DNA from: an uncultured Novosphingobium sp.
GTDB lineage: Bacteria > Pseudomonadota > Alphaproteobacteria > Sphingomonadales > Sphingomonadaceae
Reading direction: 5' to 3'
Length of the DNA stretch: 25,337 nt
Assembly: GCA_937996535.1 (NCBI GenBank)
Contig: CALKVF010000039.1
Coordinates: forward strand, 1-25,337
The notes beneath the pieces were generated by a model. That model was not told where the DNA came from, made no database searches, and worked only from the letters and a program-made list of their open reading frames with translations. Both the position numbers and the translations under genes were made by a program. Below are positions 6,263-13,029 of the stretch, piece after piece (position 1 is the stretch's first letter; each line of letters opens with the position of its first letter).

Positions 6263-8446
6263 ATGACCACTTTCGCCTCGTCGTTAAACGACTTCCTTCA
6301 AGAGTATGGGAAGGCGAGGACGGGGCAGTTCACAACCGGCGGGAGGCTGGGCGATGCCATGAAGGAGTTGCAGCGCTGGCTGCAGGCTTGCCCTCCAATC
6401 GCCTCCCGATCGACAGTTAGGGTCAAGCTAAGCGTCGGCCAGGGGAGCTGGACCAAGACACCTTGGATCGCCCTTCTTGACGATCGTGTCACCACCTCGA
6501 CACAGCGCGGGATTTACGTGGTATTTCTGGTCACTGAGGACCTAAGCGCTGTCCACCTAACCATTAACCAGGGAATGACTGATTTAGTCGCGCGGCTGGG
6601 GCAGAAAGGCGCAGTTCGTGAAATGCTAAGCGTCGCAGACGCCTCTAGGCCTTTGATATCGAGCATAGTCAATGAGGGCTTTAGCCTCGACAATGCCATA
6701 TCACTTAATTCGGAGACACCGGCTGCGCGCAATTATGAAGCGGGCACGATAGCGCACCTGTTAATCAATCAAGCCGATTTGCCCGATGATGCGCTGATCA
6801 CGAGACAAGTGAGCACCATCCTCGAAGCTTACGACCGTTTGATTGTGGCGAGAGCTGAAGGACCACGTGGGTCGGAAAACGGCAGGCAGCCCCTTGGGAA
6901 ACCAGTCACCTCTGTAACTCTACACTCGCCGACGAACCTTATCCTCTACGGTCCTCCCGGCACCGGCAAGACCTATGCAACTGCCAGTGAGGCGGTTGCT
7001 CTTTGCGGCGAAGAGGTCCCAACAGATCGCAGCGAGTTAATGAGCGTGTACCGCTCACTTCAGCAAAAGGGGCGGATCGGGTTTGTCACTTTTCATCAAA
7101 ACTTCAGTTATGAAGACTTTGTTGAGGGGTTGCGGCCGGTAACTGCCAGCGAAAGCGGAAGTGAAGGGACAGGGTTTTCCTTGGAGGCTCAGGACGGGAT
7201 CTTCAAGCAGATGGCTGAGCTCGCGGCCAGCAATCGCGGCAAAGCCACCCGCTTAGATCAACCAGTCATCGACCGCAGTCGCAAAATTTTCAAAATGTCT
7301 CTTGGGCGCAGCTGGGCATCGGAAGACGATGCAATATACCAGGATGCCATTCGTAACGGCTACATAGTTCTCGGCTGGGGGGGCGAGGTCGACTGGTCAG
7401 ATGCTGAGTTTGACAACTGGGACGGCATCAAAAAACGCTGGCGCCAAGATCATCCGGGAGCGAGCGGCAATGATCCTAACATGTCGCAAATGTACACATT
7501 CCGCATAAACATGCAGGTCGGCTCACTGGTGGTCATTTCTGATGGCAATAAGAAGTTCCGGGCCATCGGCGAGATAATAGGCCCTTACCAATTTATCCCG
7601 GGCCCCAATGGAGAATACAATCATAGACGAGCGGTTCGGTGGCTTTGGAATGGCGACAGCCTCCCCCGTGAATTGATTTACGGGAAGGTTTTTAGTCAGG
7701 TCTCTGCCTATCAGCTCAATAGTCAGACAGTGGATTGGGTTGGTCTCGAGCAAATTGTCGGCAGCGGGGGTGGTGCAGAGAACATGAACGGCTCCCCCGA
7801 GCCATATGTGCTGATCATCGACGAAATCAACAGAGCAAATATCTCAAAGGTCTTTGGGGAGCTTATTACGCTTCTGGAACCTGACAAGCGCGCGGGAATG
7901 CCTAACGCACTTTCCGTCCGACTGCCCTACTCGAAGACCGAATTCAGTGTGCCTTCCAATCTGCATTTGATTGGCACGATGAACACTGCAGATAGATCGA
8001 TTGCTTTGCTGGACACGGCGCTTAGGCGCCGGTTCCGTTTTCGAGAGTTGACACCTCGCCCTGAGTTGCTGGCTGTTATCGATGGCCTGGACCTTCCGCA
8101 GGTGCTCTCTACGATCAACCAGCGCATTGAATATCTTCTCGATCGAGAGCATCGGATCGGTCACGCGTTTTTTATGGAGTGCCAGACCCGCGAGGACGTC
8201 GACAGTGTGATGCGCGACAAAGTCATTCCGCTACTCCAGGAATATTTTTTCGAAGACTGGGGCCGGATCCGTTCCGTCCTTGGAGCGGGCTTCATAAGTG
8301 AACGCGAGATTGCACCGCCTCCTGGATTTGAGGGACTGCCGCGCAAAGTGTGGGCGGTACGCGCAGTGTTTTCAATTGCCGCCTATCAGCAGCTATTGGC
8401 CGGCGCAGCGCCTTTCTCTCTCGATAATATGGCGCCAGACGAGTGA
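6263..8446 (+). CDS. mcrB: McrB-type GTPase subunit of a type IV restriction system with inserted EVE-like domain
   Basis: The motor and recognition subunit of McrBC, which restricts modified DNA. Residues about 5-195 resemble the DUF3578 (MrcB_N) DNA-recognition domain. The McrB AAA+ core has Walker A GPPGTGKT (230-237), the family motif FVTFHQNFSYEDFVEGLRP (274-292), Walker B LIIDEINR (517-524), MNTADRS (573-579) and RRRFRF (588-593). Between DGIFK (311-315) and Walker B there are about 200 residues instead of the usual few dozen. Residues about 340-500 of this stretch resemble an EVE/PUA-like domain: IFKMSLG, a GYIVLGWGG strand, QVGSLVVISDG, IGEIIGPY and RRAVRWLW. EVE domains bind modified bases, so this protein may carry two readers. 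The ATG at 6263 follows a G-rich sequence. mcrC overlaps its 3' end by 4 bp. Confidence 0.92.
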   Translation: MTTFASSLNDFLQEYGKARTGQFTTGGRLGDAMKELQRWLQACPPIASRSTVRVKLSVGQGSWTKTPWIALLDDRVTTSTQRGIYVVFLVTEDLSAVHLTINQGMTDLVARLGQKGAVREMLSVADASRPLISSIVNEGFSLDNAISLNSETPAARNYEAGTIAHLLINQADLPDDALITRQVSTILEAYDRLIVARAEGPRGSENGRQPLGKPVTSVTLHSPTNLILYGPPGTGKTYATASEAVALCGEEVPTDRSELMSVYRSLQQKGRIGFVTFHQNFSYEDFVEGLRPVTASESGSEGTGFSLEAQDGIFKQMAELAASNRGKATRLDQPVIDRSRKIFKMSLGRSWASEDDAIYQDAIRNGYIVLGWGGEVDWSDAEFDNWDGIKKRWRQDHPGASGNDPNMSQMYTFRINMQVGSLVVISDGNKKFRAIGEIIGPYQFIPGPNGEYNHRRAVRWLWNGDSLPRELIYGKVFSQVSAYQLNSQTVDWVGLEQIVGSGGGAENMNGSPEPYVLIIDEINRANISKVFGELITLLEPDKRAGMPNALSVRLPYSKTEFSVPSNLHLIGTMNTADRSIALLDTALRRRFRFRELTPRPELLAVIDGLDLPQVLSTINQRIEYLLDREHRIGHAFFMECQTREDVDSVMRDKVIPLLQEYFFEDWGRIRSVLGAGFISEREIAPPPGFEGLPRKVWAVRAVFSIAAYQQLLAGAAPFSLDNMAPDE

Positions 8447-9753
8447 CCCATCTCTCCATTCGCGAATGGGGAAAGGCACCAGTCCAGGTAGCACCCCGAA
8501 TAGGTGCATTTTCTGTAGCGCAGGCAGAAGCACTAGTGGCTGCAGCGAAGGCACATCCTCTCGGGGGCCAGGAGGGAACTCGCATCCTTTGCGATCACCG
8601 GCATTATCTCAAAGCCCAGCAAATGGTTGGGGTGATCGCTGCTCCGGGTTGCAGCCTAGAGATCCTGCCAAAAGTCGATCCGGATACGTTGGACGATGAC
8701 GCGCCGACAGTTCGGGCCCAACTAATTAGGCTGCTCGACATCTCGCTAGGGCTCAACATCGGCGCGGGAGCCTCAACCGCAATGGCCCGGGGGGCCGAGA
8801 CACTGCTCGACATCTTCATAAGAGTGTTCGCTCAGCGTCTCTTATCGGAGACTAGGCGCGGTTTGCCGCGACTTTACGTTTCCCAGGAAGACCACCTTTC
8901 GGCCCTTCAGGGACGCCTGAATGTGGTGCGTCAATTTACGGCAAATGCTGTTCGTCCGGATAGATTGGCATGCGATTTTGATGTCCTTTCCCATGACATT
9001 GCGTTGATGCGCGTGATGGCCGGGACGGTTGTTGCGCTCAGAAAACACGCCCGCGCACCGGACAGCCAGCGTTTACTAGATGAACTTCGCTTTGTTCTAG
9101 CGGACGTTACCGTTTTGCCTATTTCAGCTCTCCCTTGGCAGGATGTGCGGATCGACCGGACTAACCAGCGTTGGGCTGACCTATTCGCGCTGTCGAAACT
9201 GCTTTTGATGCGGGATTGGCAAACAACGCATCACGATAATCGATCGCGGGACGGGATTACCCTTCTATTCCCGATGAATGACCTATTTGAGAGCGCAGTG
9301 GCGACATTGCTTCGACGCGAATTAGCTGGCCGAGGCGTTGAGGTGGTTGAGCAAGGAGGTCTGCGTTACTGCCTCGGCGACTGGGACCAAGAGCGAGAAT
9401 GTAAGGGAAACGCCTTCCAAACCCGCCCCGATATTATTCTGCGCCGGGATGGGAAGGTTCTCGCCATCATAGATACCAAATGGAAGGCCTTGGCCTCAGA
9501 ACCTCTGAGCCGGAAGGGCGGTGTGTCCCAAAGCGACGTTTACCAGCTTATGGCTTACGCGCGTGTATATCAGTGCGGCCGACTCGTGCTACTTTATCCC
9601 TGCTCCCACGGCCAGAGCGGTGGCGAAATTAGGCGTTTTGGCATCGACGGCGGGAGTGAAATGCTTTCTTTGCACCGTGTCGACTTGGCGGCGTCAGCTA
9701 AAGAACTTGCAGGGGCCTTGTCTTGCATCGCGCAGGAGCTGCTCGCCGCTTAG
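8443..9753 (+). CDS. mcrC: McrC nuclease subunit of the type IV restriction system
   Basis: A 436-aa partner of McrB that activates its GTPase and cuts DNA. The N-terminal half has the McrC pattern (SIREWGKAP; LKAQQMVGVI; LEILPKV at 72-78). The C-terminal half has a PD-(D/E)xK nuclease core: D330 (TRPDIIL), D344-T-K346 (AIIDTKWK) and Q368 (DVYQLMAYA). All catalytic residues are present. The start is a GTG whose last two bases begin the mcrB stop codon (GTGA overlap at 8443-8446), the usual coupled arrangement. A downstream direct repeat, TTGACT-GG-TTGACT (9757-9770), separates it from the next gene. Confidence 0.93.
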   Translation: MTHLSIREWGKAPVQVAPRIGAFSVAQAEALVAAAKAHPLGGQEGTRILCDHRHYLKAQQMVGVIAAPGCSLEILPKVDPDTLDDDAPTVRAQLIRLLDISLGLNIGAGASTAMARGAETLLDIFIRVFAQRLLSETRRGLPRLYVSQEDHLSALQGRLNVVRQFTANAVRPDRLACDFDVLSHDIALMRVMAGTVVALRKHARAPDSQRLLDELRFVLADVTVLPISALPWQDVRIDRTNQRWADLFALSKLLLMRDWQTTHHDNRSRDGITLLFPMNDLFESAVATLLRRELAGRGVEVVEQGGLRYCLGDWDQERECKGNAFQTRPDIILRRDGKVLAIIDTKWKALASEPLSRKGGVSQSDVYQLMAYARVYQCGRLVLLYPCSHGQSGGEIRRFGIDGGSEMLSLHRVDLAASAKELAGALSCIAQELLAA

Positions 9754-9793
9754 GAATTGACTGGTTGACTAGGAGCAGCGAGGACACTGCGAC

Positions 9794-10249
9794 ATGACCG
9801 CCCAAATGCCCGAGGTACTAATCATGGACGGGATGTCGCATGCAATGCATTCGCTCCCGTTAGGCCGCTACTTCGCGGACAGTTCGCGTCGACCTGCGCT
9901 TAGACATCCCCACACGGCATGCTGGCGGGGATATGTCGGCACATGGGAGGTTGCCAACGACAAGCTATATCTGGTTGGTTTTGAAGGGTGGGCTGCTGAT
10001 GGCTCTAAGCTGACGCTCGGTGACATCTTCCCGGATCGGATCGGCAGGGTTTTGGCCAGTTGGTTTTCCGGTAAGGTTAAGATCCCCAGCGGGGAACTGC
10101 TACAATACAACCATCTAGGTTTTGCCAGTGCTTATGAAGCCGACATTATCCTTAAGTTCCGCAAAGGCGTGTTGTTGAGCCGCAGGGTAAGAGACAACCG
10201 CCGGAGCCTGTTCAGCAAGTTCATGAGGTATCTATGGGGCAGCTTGTAA
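9794..10249 (+). CDS. Conserved-looking 151-aa protein of unknown function
   Basis: No named family can be assigned with confidence. The protein is rich in tryptophan and beta-type patterns: LPLGRYF, CWRGYVGTWEV, DKLYLVGFEGW, DIFPD, ASWFSGKVKIPSGELLQYNHLG and YEADIILKFRKG. From memory, similar proteins of this style occur in many bacteria as uncharacterised stand-alone genes. It looks soluble, with no signal peptide. The ATG at 9794 has GAGGA about 9 bp upstream (9780-9784). Its 3' end overlaps the second zinc-ribbon gene by 16 bp, so the two are almost certainly co-translated and may act together. It follows mcrC by 40 bp and could be the third gene of the restriction transcript. Confidence 0.78.
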   Translation: MTAQMPEVLIMDGMSHAMHSLPLGRYFADSSRRPALRHPHTACWRGYVGTWEVANDKLYLVGFEGWAADGSKLTLGDIFPDRIGRVLASWFSGKVKIPSGELLQYNHLGFASAYEADIILKFRKGVLLSRRVRDNRRSLFSKFMRYLWGSL

Positions 10250-10671
10250 AGGCTTCGTGCTCGACTTGTGGGTTCGAAAAGCTCGCCGAAATCGGCGGCG
10301 GGATGCAGGACTTCGAGACGCAAAGCTACTTCCCCTATCTATGCGAAGTATGCGGCATGGTGTCGGCAAATATCGCTGAGCATATTGTGGTTTGCCCAGT
10401 AGACCACCGGCACAGGATCGCTCGCTATGGCGGCAGTGTCAGTCAACGGGTTGCGGAAGAACCTGCAGAGCCTGCCCCAGAGAGACGCGCGCCGACATTG
10501 TTAGAGCGCCTTGGCCTGAGGAAGCGGGCCGTAGCCAAACCGACACCACGTTTTGACGTACCTGCAGTTTGTCGATGGGATGATCACGAGATATTGTTTG
10601 GGGCGTATGAGTGCCCATCGTGTCATGCGCAAAGCCTGTATTTTGAAAACACCGGAACCTTCTTCGATTGA
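10234..10671 (+). CDS. Zinc-ribbon protein, copy 2 (paralogue of 5756-6184)
   Basis: A 145-aa protein with C9/C12, C37/C40 and C54 in the N-terminal half and C113 plus C127/C130 in the C-terminal half. A basic linker (LLERLGLRKRAVAK) joins them, and the protein ends in FFD. Here the first knuckle is a normal C-S-T-C-G. It is the paralogue of the protein encoded before mcrB, and together they bracket mcrBC and the 151-aa gene. The ATG at 10234 has GAGG 5 bp upstream and lies inside the end of the preceding gene. No enzymatic motif is seen. A nucleic-acid-binding or adaptor role is possible but unproven. Confidence 0.8.
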   Translation: MGQLVKASCSTCGFEKLAEIGGGMQDFETQSYFPYLCEVCGMVSANIAEHIVVCPVDHRHRIARYGGSVSQRVAEEPAEPAPERRAPTLLERLGLRKRAVAKPTPRFDVPAVCRWDDHEILFGAYECPSCHAQSLYFENTGTFFD

Positions 10672-10684
10672 AAGGCGGGGGGCG

Positions 10685-11182
10685 TTAATCACTGGCTCGA
10701 GTGGGTGGGATCACAATGTTGATCGAAAACTTGTTTTGCTGCTGGGCTTCTGGTTCCGCGTAAAGGCCTTGCAGTTTTGCAGCAGATTCCACCCCTCGGT
10801 GCAATTGGCCACTAACTGCTGCCAGAGCCGAGTGCAGGTTGTCGTTTGCAGCGGCGTCTGCCGCTCCTTCGAGGCGGTCCAGCGAACGGACAAGCCGGTT
10901 TAAAAGGCCGGTCAACGTTAGGACTTCCTGAGGGCTGGGCGTGTCCCCAAGTGCGATTGCAGTCGCGCGTTCGACTGTCTCGCGGTTCTCTCTAATGGGT
11001 CGCAACACTCTGGCAGCTGCCGCCATCTTCGGGGCAAGGCACTTGGCTCTATGTCTCCCGAGAGCGGATTTGCTCACCCCAAATTGGTTTGAAGTTGGGA
11101 TCAGTGCGCAGCCAGCCGACAGGGCTTCGTCAATCGCGACAAGATCGAGGTGCGTGCAAACGGAGCAACAGGGTGCGGCCAT
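10685..11182 (-). CDS. Small zinc/helix-turn-helix protein, terminase-small-subunit-like
   Basis: A 165-aa protein on the opposite strand to the rest of the island. The N-terminus has C-C-S-V-C-T-H followed by a helix-turn-helix-like stretch (IPTSNQFGVSKSALGRHR) and a cysteine, suggesting a zinc-stabilised DNA-binding head. Residues about 80-150 are helical and could mediate oligomerisation. The layout, with a short HTH head and a helical body, resembles phage terminase small subunits and similar small proteins of mobile elements; the similarity is by pattern only. It is convergent with the zinc-ribbon gene (13-bp gap). The ATG at 11182 has no clear ribosome-binding sequence. A 13-bp palindrome lies just upstream at 11186-11198. 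It might instead be a transcription regulator. Confidence 0.7.
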   Translation of the reverse strand: MAAPCCSVCTHLDLVAIDEALSAGCALIPTSNQFGVSKSALGRHRAKCLAPKMAAAARVLRPIRENRETVERATAIALGDTPSPQEVLTLTGLLNRLVRSLDRLEGAADAAANDNLHSALAAVSGQLHRGVESAAKLQGLYAEPEAQQQNKFSINIVIPPTRASD

Positions 11183-11185
11183 AAA

Positions 11186-11198
11186 TGATACATTATCA
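11186..11198 (-). promoter_or_regulatory. Palindrome TGATAcatTATCA upstream of the TerS-like gene
   Basis: A perfect 5-bp inverted repeat with a 3-base centre, 4 bp before the start codon of the minus-strand gene. Its position would allow a bound protein to block translation or transcription initiation. The AT-rich bases could also contain a -10 element. Confidence 0.4.
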
Positions 11199-11475
11199 CA
11201 TTGCGGTGTGAGCCGCTAGGGTTTCCCAACCTTCCCAAGCAACGGTTGCGATGCATCGAACAGATTGGCAGCCCCGTGGGGGTATTAGCCTTTGGCCCCA
11301 CCCCCACCCCATTGCCGTTACAAGGGACACGATTTGCGGCCCAACTACCACCGCCGAACCCGTAGCGCATTTACCTGCGAGGCATGACAAGCAGGGGCAA
11401 TCTGGCCCAGATTAGTGGTGTGAGGTGGTTCTGCTCTAGGTGTCGACAACCACCAAAAACTTCAAGCTGCAAAAG
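11199..11475. other. Non-coding right-end region of the island with inverted repeat
   Basis: No convincing gene is seen in this stretch. It contains GTGGGGGTATTAGCC (11276-11290), a one-mismatch copy of the motif at 4254-4268. Its first eight bases pair perfectly with ACCCCCAC (11300-11307) across a 16-base loop. The minus strand there has three closely spaced G-runs (GGGG, GGGGG, GGGG). The stretch may hold the promoter of the minus-strand gene or a replication-related site; neither is proven. Confidence 0.5.
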
Positions 11476-11480
11476 CGGTT

Positions 11481-11511
11481 GGGGGTCACTTTGGGGGTCA
11501 CTTTCAAAGTG
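11481..11511 (+). promoter_or_regulatory. Right integrase arm-type sites (perfect tandem GGGGGTCACTTT)
   Basis: GGGGGTCACTTT is repeated perfectly in tandem at 11481-11492 and 11493-11504. The second copy runs into a 13-bp palindrome, CACTTT-C-AAAGTG (11499-11511). The octamer and the 12-bp spacing match the pair at 171-190. Matching pairs inside both ends of a tRNA-integrated element are best explained as integrase arm sites. Confidence 0.7.
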
Positions 11512-11555
11512 CAACTACAATACACATTTAATATCAGTTGTTTGATTACATTTCG

Positions 11556-11573
11556 CGGTTCCCTTCACCTCCA
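11556..11573 (+). other. Probable attR, eroded copy of tRNA-Gly 3' end
   Basis: CGGTTCCCTTCACC (11556-11569) differs by one base from tRNA positions 35-48. TCCA (11570-11573) matches the tRNA discriminator plus CCA, with CGC (49-51) missing. The site lies at the change from less GC-rich island to GC-rich host DNA and directly abuts the TAA of the host flavoprotein gene. The short, imperfect match keeps confidence moderate. Confidence 0.55.
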
Positions 11574-13025
11574 TTACTCCCTCATCGCCGATTGCCATGC
11601 TGCCGTAAGCGCGGCGCTTTCGCCTGTGCCAAAGACGTAACGGTCGGGGCGGACGAGGACGGTGGGGGCGGCGTGCTGGTCGAGCCAGGCGGTGAGCGCC
11701 GGGGCTAAGGGGGCGAGGCGGGGCTCGGCGAGGGTGTCGCGGGTGAGCAGCCAGTGACCCATGCCGAGCACATCGTCGAGGCGTTCGCCCTCAGGGCTCA
11801 CCGGCTGAGGGAAGTAGCTGCCCGCGGCCGGACTGCCGGCGAGGATCATTCCGCTGGCGATCGGCGGATATTCGAGCGCGCCATCGCCGCTCTGCCCGGC
11901 TTCGCGCGCGGCGAGCATCTGGGCATCGCGCATTGCGGCGGCGGCGGGATCGGTGATGCACACCGTGCGGCCCATCATCACTGCCATTTCGATGGTTGCG
12001 CGCAGGTTCGGCGCGCGTTCGGGCTGATAGCTGTCGAGCAGGGCATCGCCTGCTTGATCCTGCGTCACGGCGGCGAGTTTCCACGCGAGGTTGGCCGCAT
12101 CGCGCAGGCCCGAGCACATCCCCTGGCCGGCAAACGGCGGGGTCTGGTGGGCGGCGTCCCCGGCCAGCAGCACGCGGCCTTTGCGCCACTGTTCGGCGAT
12201 GCGCGCGCGGAAGGTGTAGACGGCCTTGCGTTCGAGCGTGACCGCGCCCGCCACGTTCCACGGGGCGAGCAGCGCCTCAATCGAGGGATCGGCGCTGATT
12301 TCGCTGGGATCCTCGCCTGGCAGGATCATGAATTCCCAGCGGTGCCGGCCCTCGCCCATCAGCACGCAGGTTGTCGGCCGGGCGGGATCGCAGATCTGGA
12401 GGTTGGCCTTGGGCAGGCGCTCGAAATCGTGGACGATGGTATCGACCACGAGCCACGGCTCTTCAAAGCCGAGATCCTCGAACAGGATGCCGCAGGCCTC
12501 GCGCACCGGGCTGCGCGCGCCATCGGCGCCGACAAGGTAGCGTGCGCGCAGCGCGCGTTCGCCATCCGGGCGCTCCAGCCGGGCGGTGACGCCGGCGTCA
12601 TCCTCGACAAAGGACAGCAGTTCCCAGCACGAGTTCAGCGCGGCCTGCGGGTATTGCGCCAGCTGCGCGCGCAGGGCCGCTTCGATGCTGGGCTGGTGGA
12701 TCATGTTGGCGCTGGGCCAGCCCCCGGCCCCGACCCGGTCGGAGCCTTCAAAGCGCAACAGGATCTCGCCGCTGGCGGTGAGGAAATCATAGCGCTCGGT
12801 CGTGCGGCTGGTGGCGATCACGGCGTCGGCCACGCCTGCTTCCTGCAGGATGCGGATCGCTTCGTGATCGAGATGGGCGGCGCGCGGCAGCGGGTAGATG
12901 TCCGCTTCCTTTTCCGCGACGATCACCGAAACCCCGCGCCGTGCCAGCAGCAGCGCCAGGGTCACCCCGGTGGGGCCGCCCCCGGCGATCAGGACATCGC
13001 AGTCAAACCGCCCATGCTCGCTCAT
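11574..13025 (-). CDS. FAD-dependent aromatic monooxygenase (MhpA/PheA-like, class A)
   Basis: A 483-aa flavoprotein hydroxylase expected to add oxygen to a phenolic ring using NAD(P)H and O2. The class A motifs are complete: GxGxxG-type IAGGGPTG (13-20), the DG motif GADGARSP (166-173) and the GD motif LAGDAAHQTPPFAGQG (287-302), followed by GLRDAANLAWKL. The thioredoxin-like C-terminal domain is shorter than in the longest relatives (about 550 aa) but ends normally in VLVRPDRYVFGTG. It is the last gene of a minus-strand operon, starting 4 bp after the upstream hydrolase gene ends. The island's right boundary touches its stop codon without changing the coding sequence. The exact substrate is not visible. 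Confidence 0.9.
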   Translation of the reverse strand: MSEHGRFDCDVLIAGGGPTGVTLALLLARRGVSVIVAEKEADIYPLPRAAHLDHEAIRILQEAGVADAVIATSRTTERYDFLTASGEILLRFEGSDRVGAGGWPSANMIHQPSIEAALRAQLAQYPQAALNSCWELLSFVEDDAGVTARLERPDGERALRARYLVGADGARSPVREACGILFEDLGFEEPWLVVDTIVHDFERLPKANLQICDPARPTTCVLMGEGRHRWEFMILPGEDPSEISADPSIEALLAPWNVAGAVTLERKAVYTFRARIAEQWRKGRVLLAGDAAHQTPPFAGQGMCSGLRDAANLAWKLAAVTQDQAGDALLDSYQPERAPNLRATIEMAVMMGRTVCITDPAAAAMRDAQMLAAREAGQSGDGALEYPPIASGMILAGSPAAGSYFPQPVSPEGERLDDVLGMGHWLLTRDTLAEPRLAPLAPALTAWLDQHAAPTVLVRPDRYVFGTGESAALTAAWQSAMRE

Positions 13026-13029
13026 GCGC

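Larger units (their letters stand above)
35..11573 (+). mobile_element. Integrated island / putative phage satellite carrying McrBC
   Basis: A tRNA-anchored element of about 11.5 kb. Evidence seen: a tyrosine integrase directly after the tRNA-Gly 3' end; an eroded repeat of that 3' end at the far boundary; paired GGGGGTCA sites inside both ends; and a change from less GC-rich DNA inside to very GC-rich host genes starting at the right boundary. Contents in order are integrase, AlpA regulator, primase-like and helicase genes, cargo including McrBC, and a minus-strand TerS-like gene. No capsid, tail or large terminase genes are present, so this is not a complete prophage. The gene order is like Gram-negative PICIs and P4-type satellites. 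A simple integrative defence island is the alternative. The boundaries are inferred from the repeat and are uncertain by a few bases. Confidence 0.85.

Noticed and set aside
11291..11310. G-quadruplex on the minus strand
   Set aside because: Only three runs of four or more G are present, so a simple intramolecular quadruplex is not supported. The inverted repeat with 11276-11283 explains part of the pattern.
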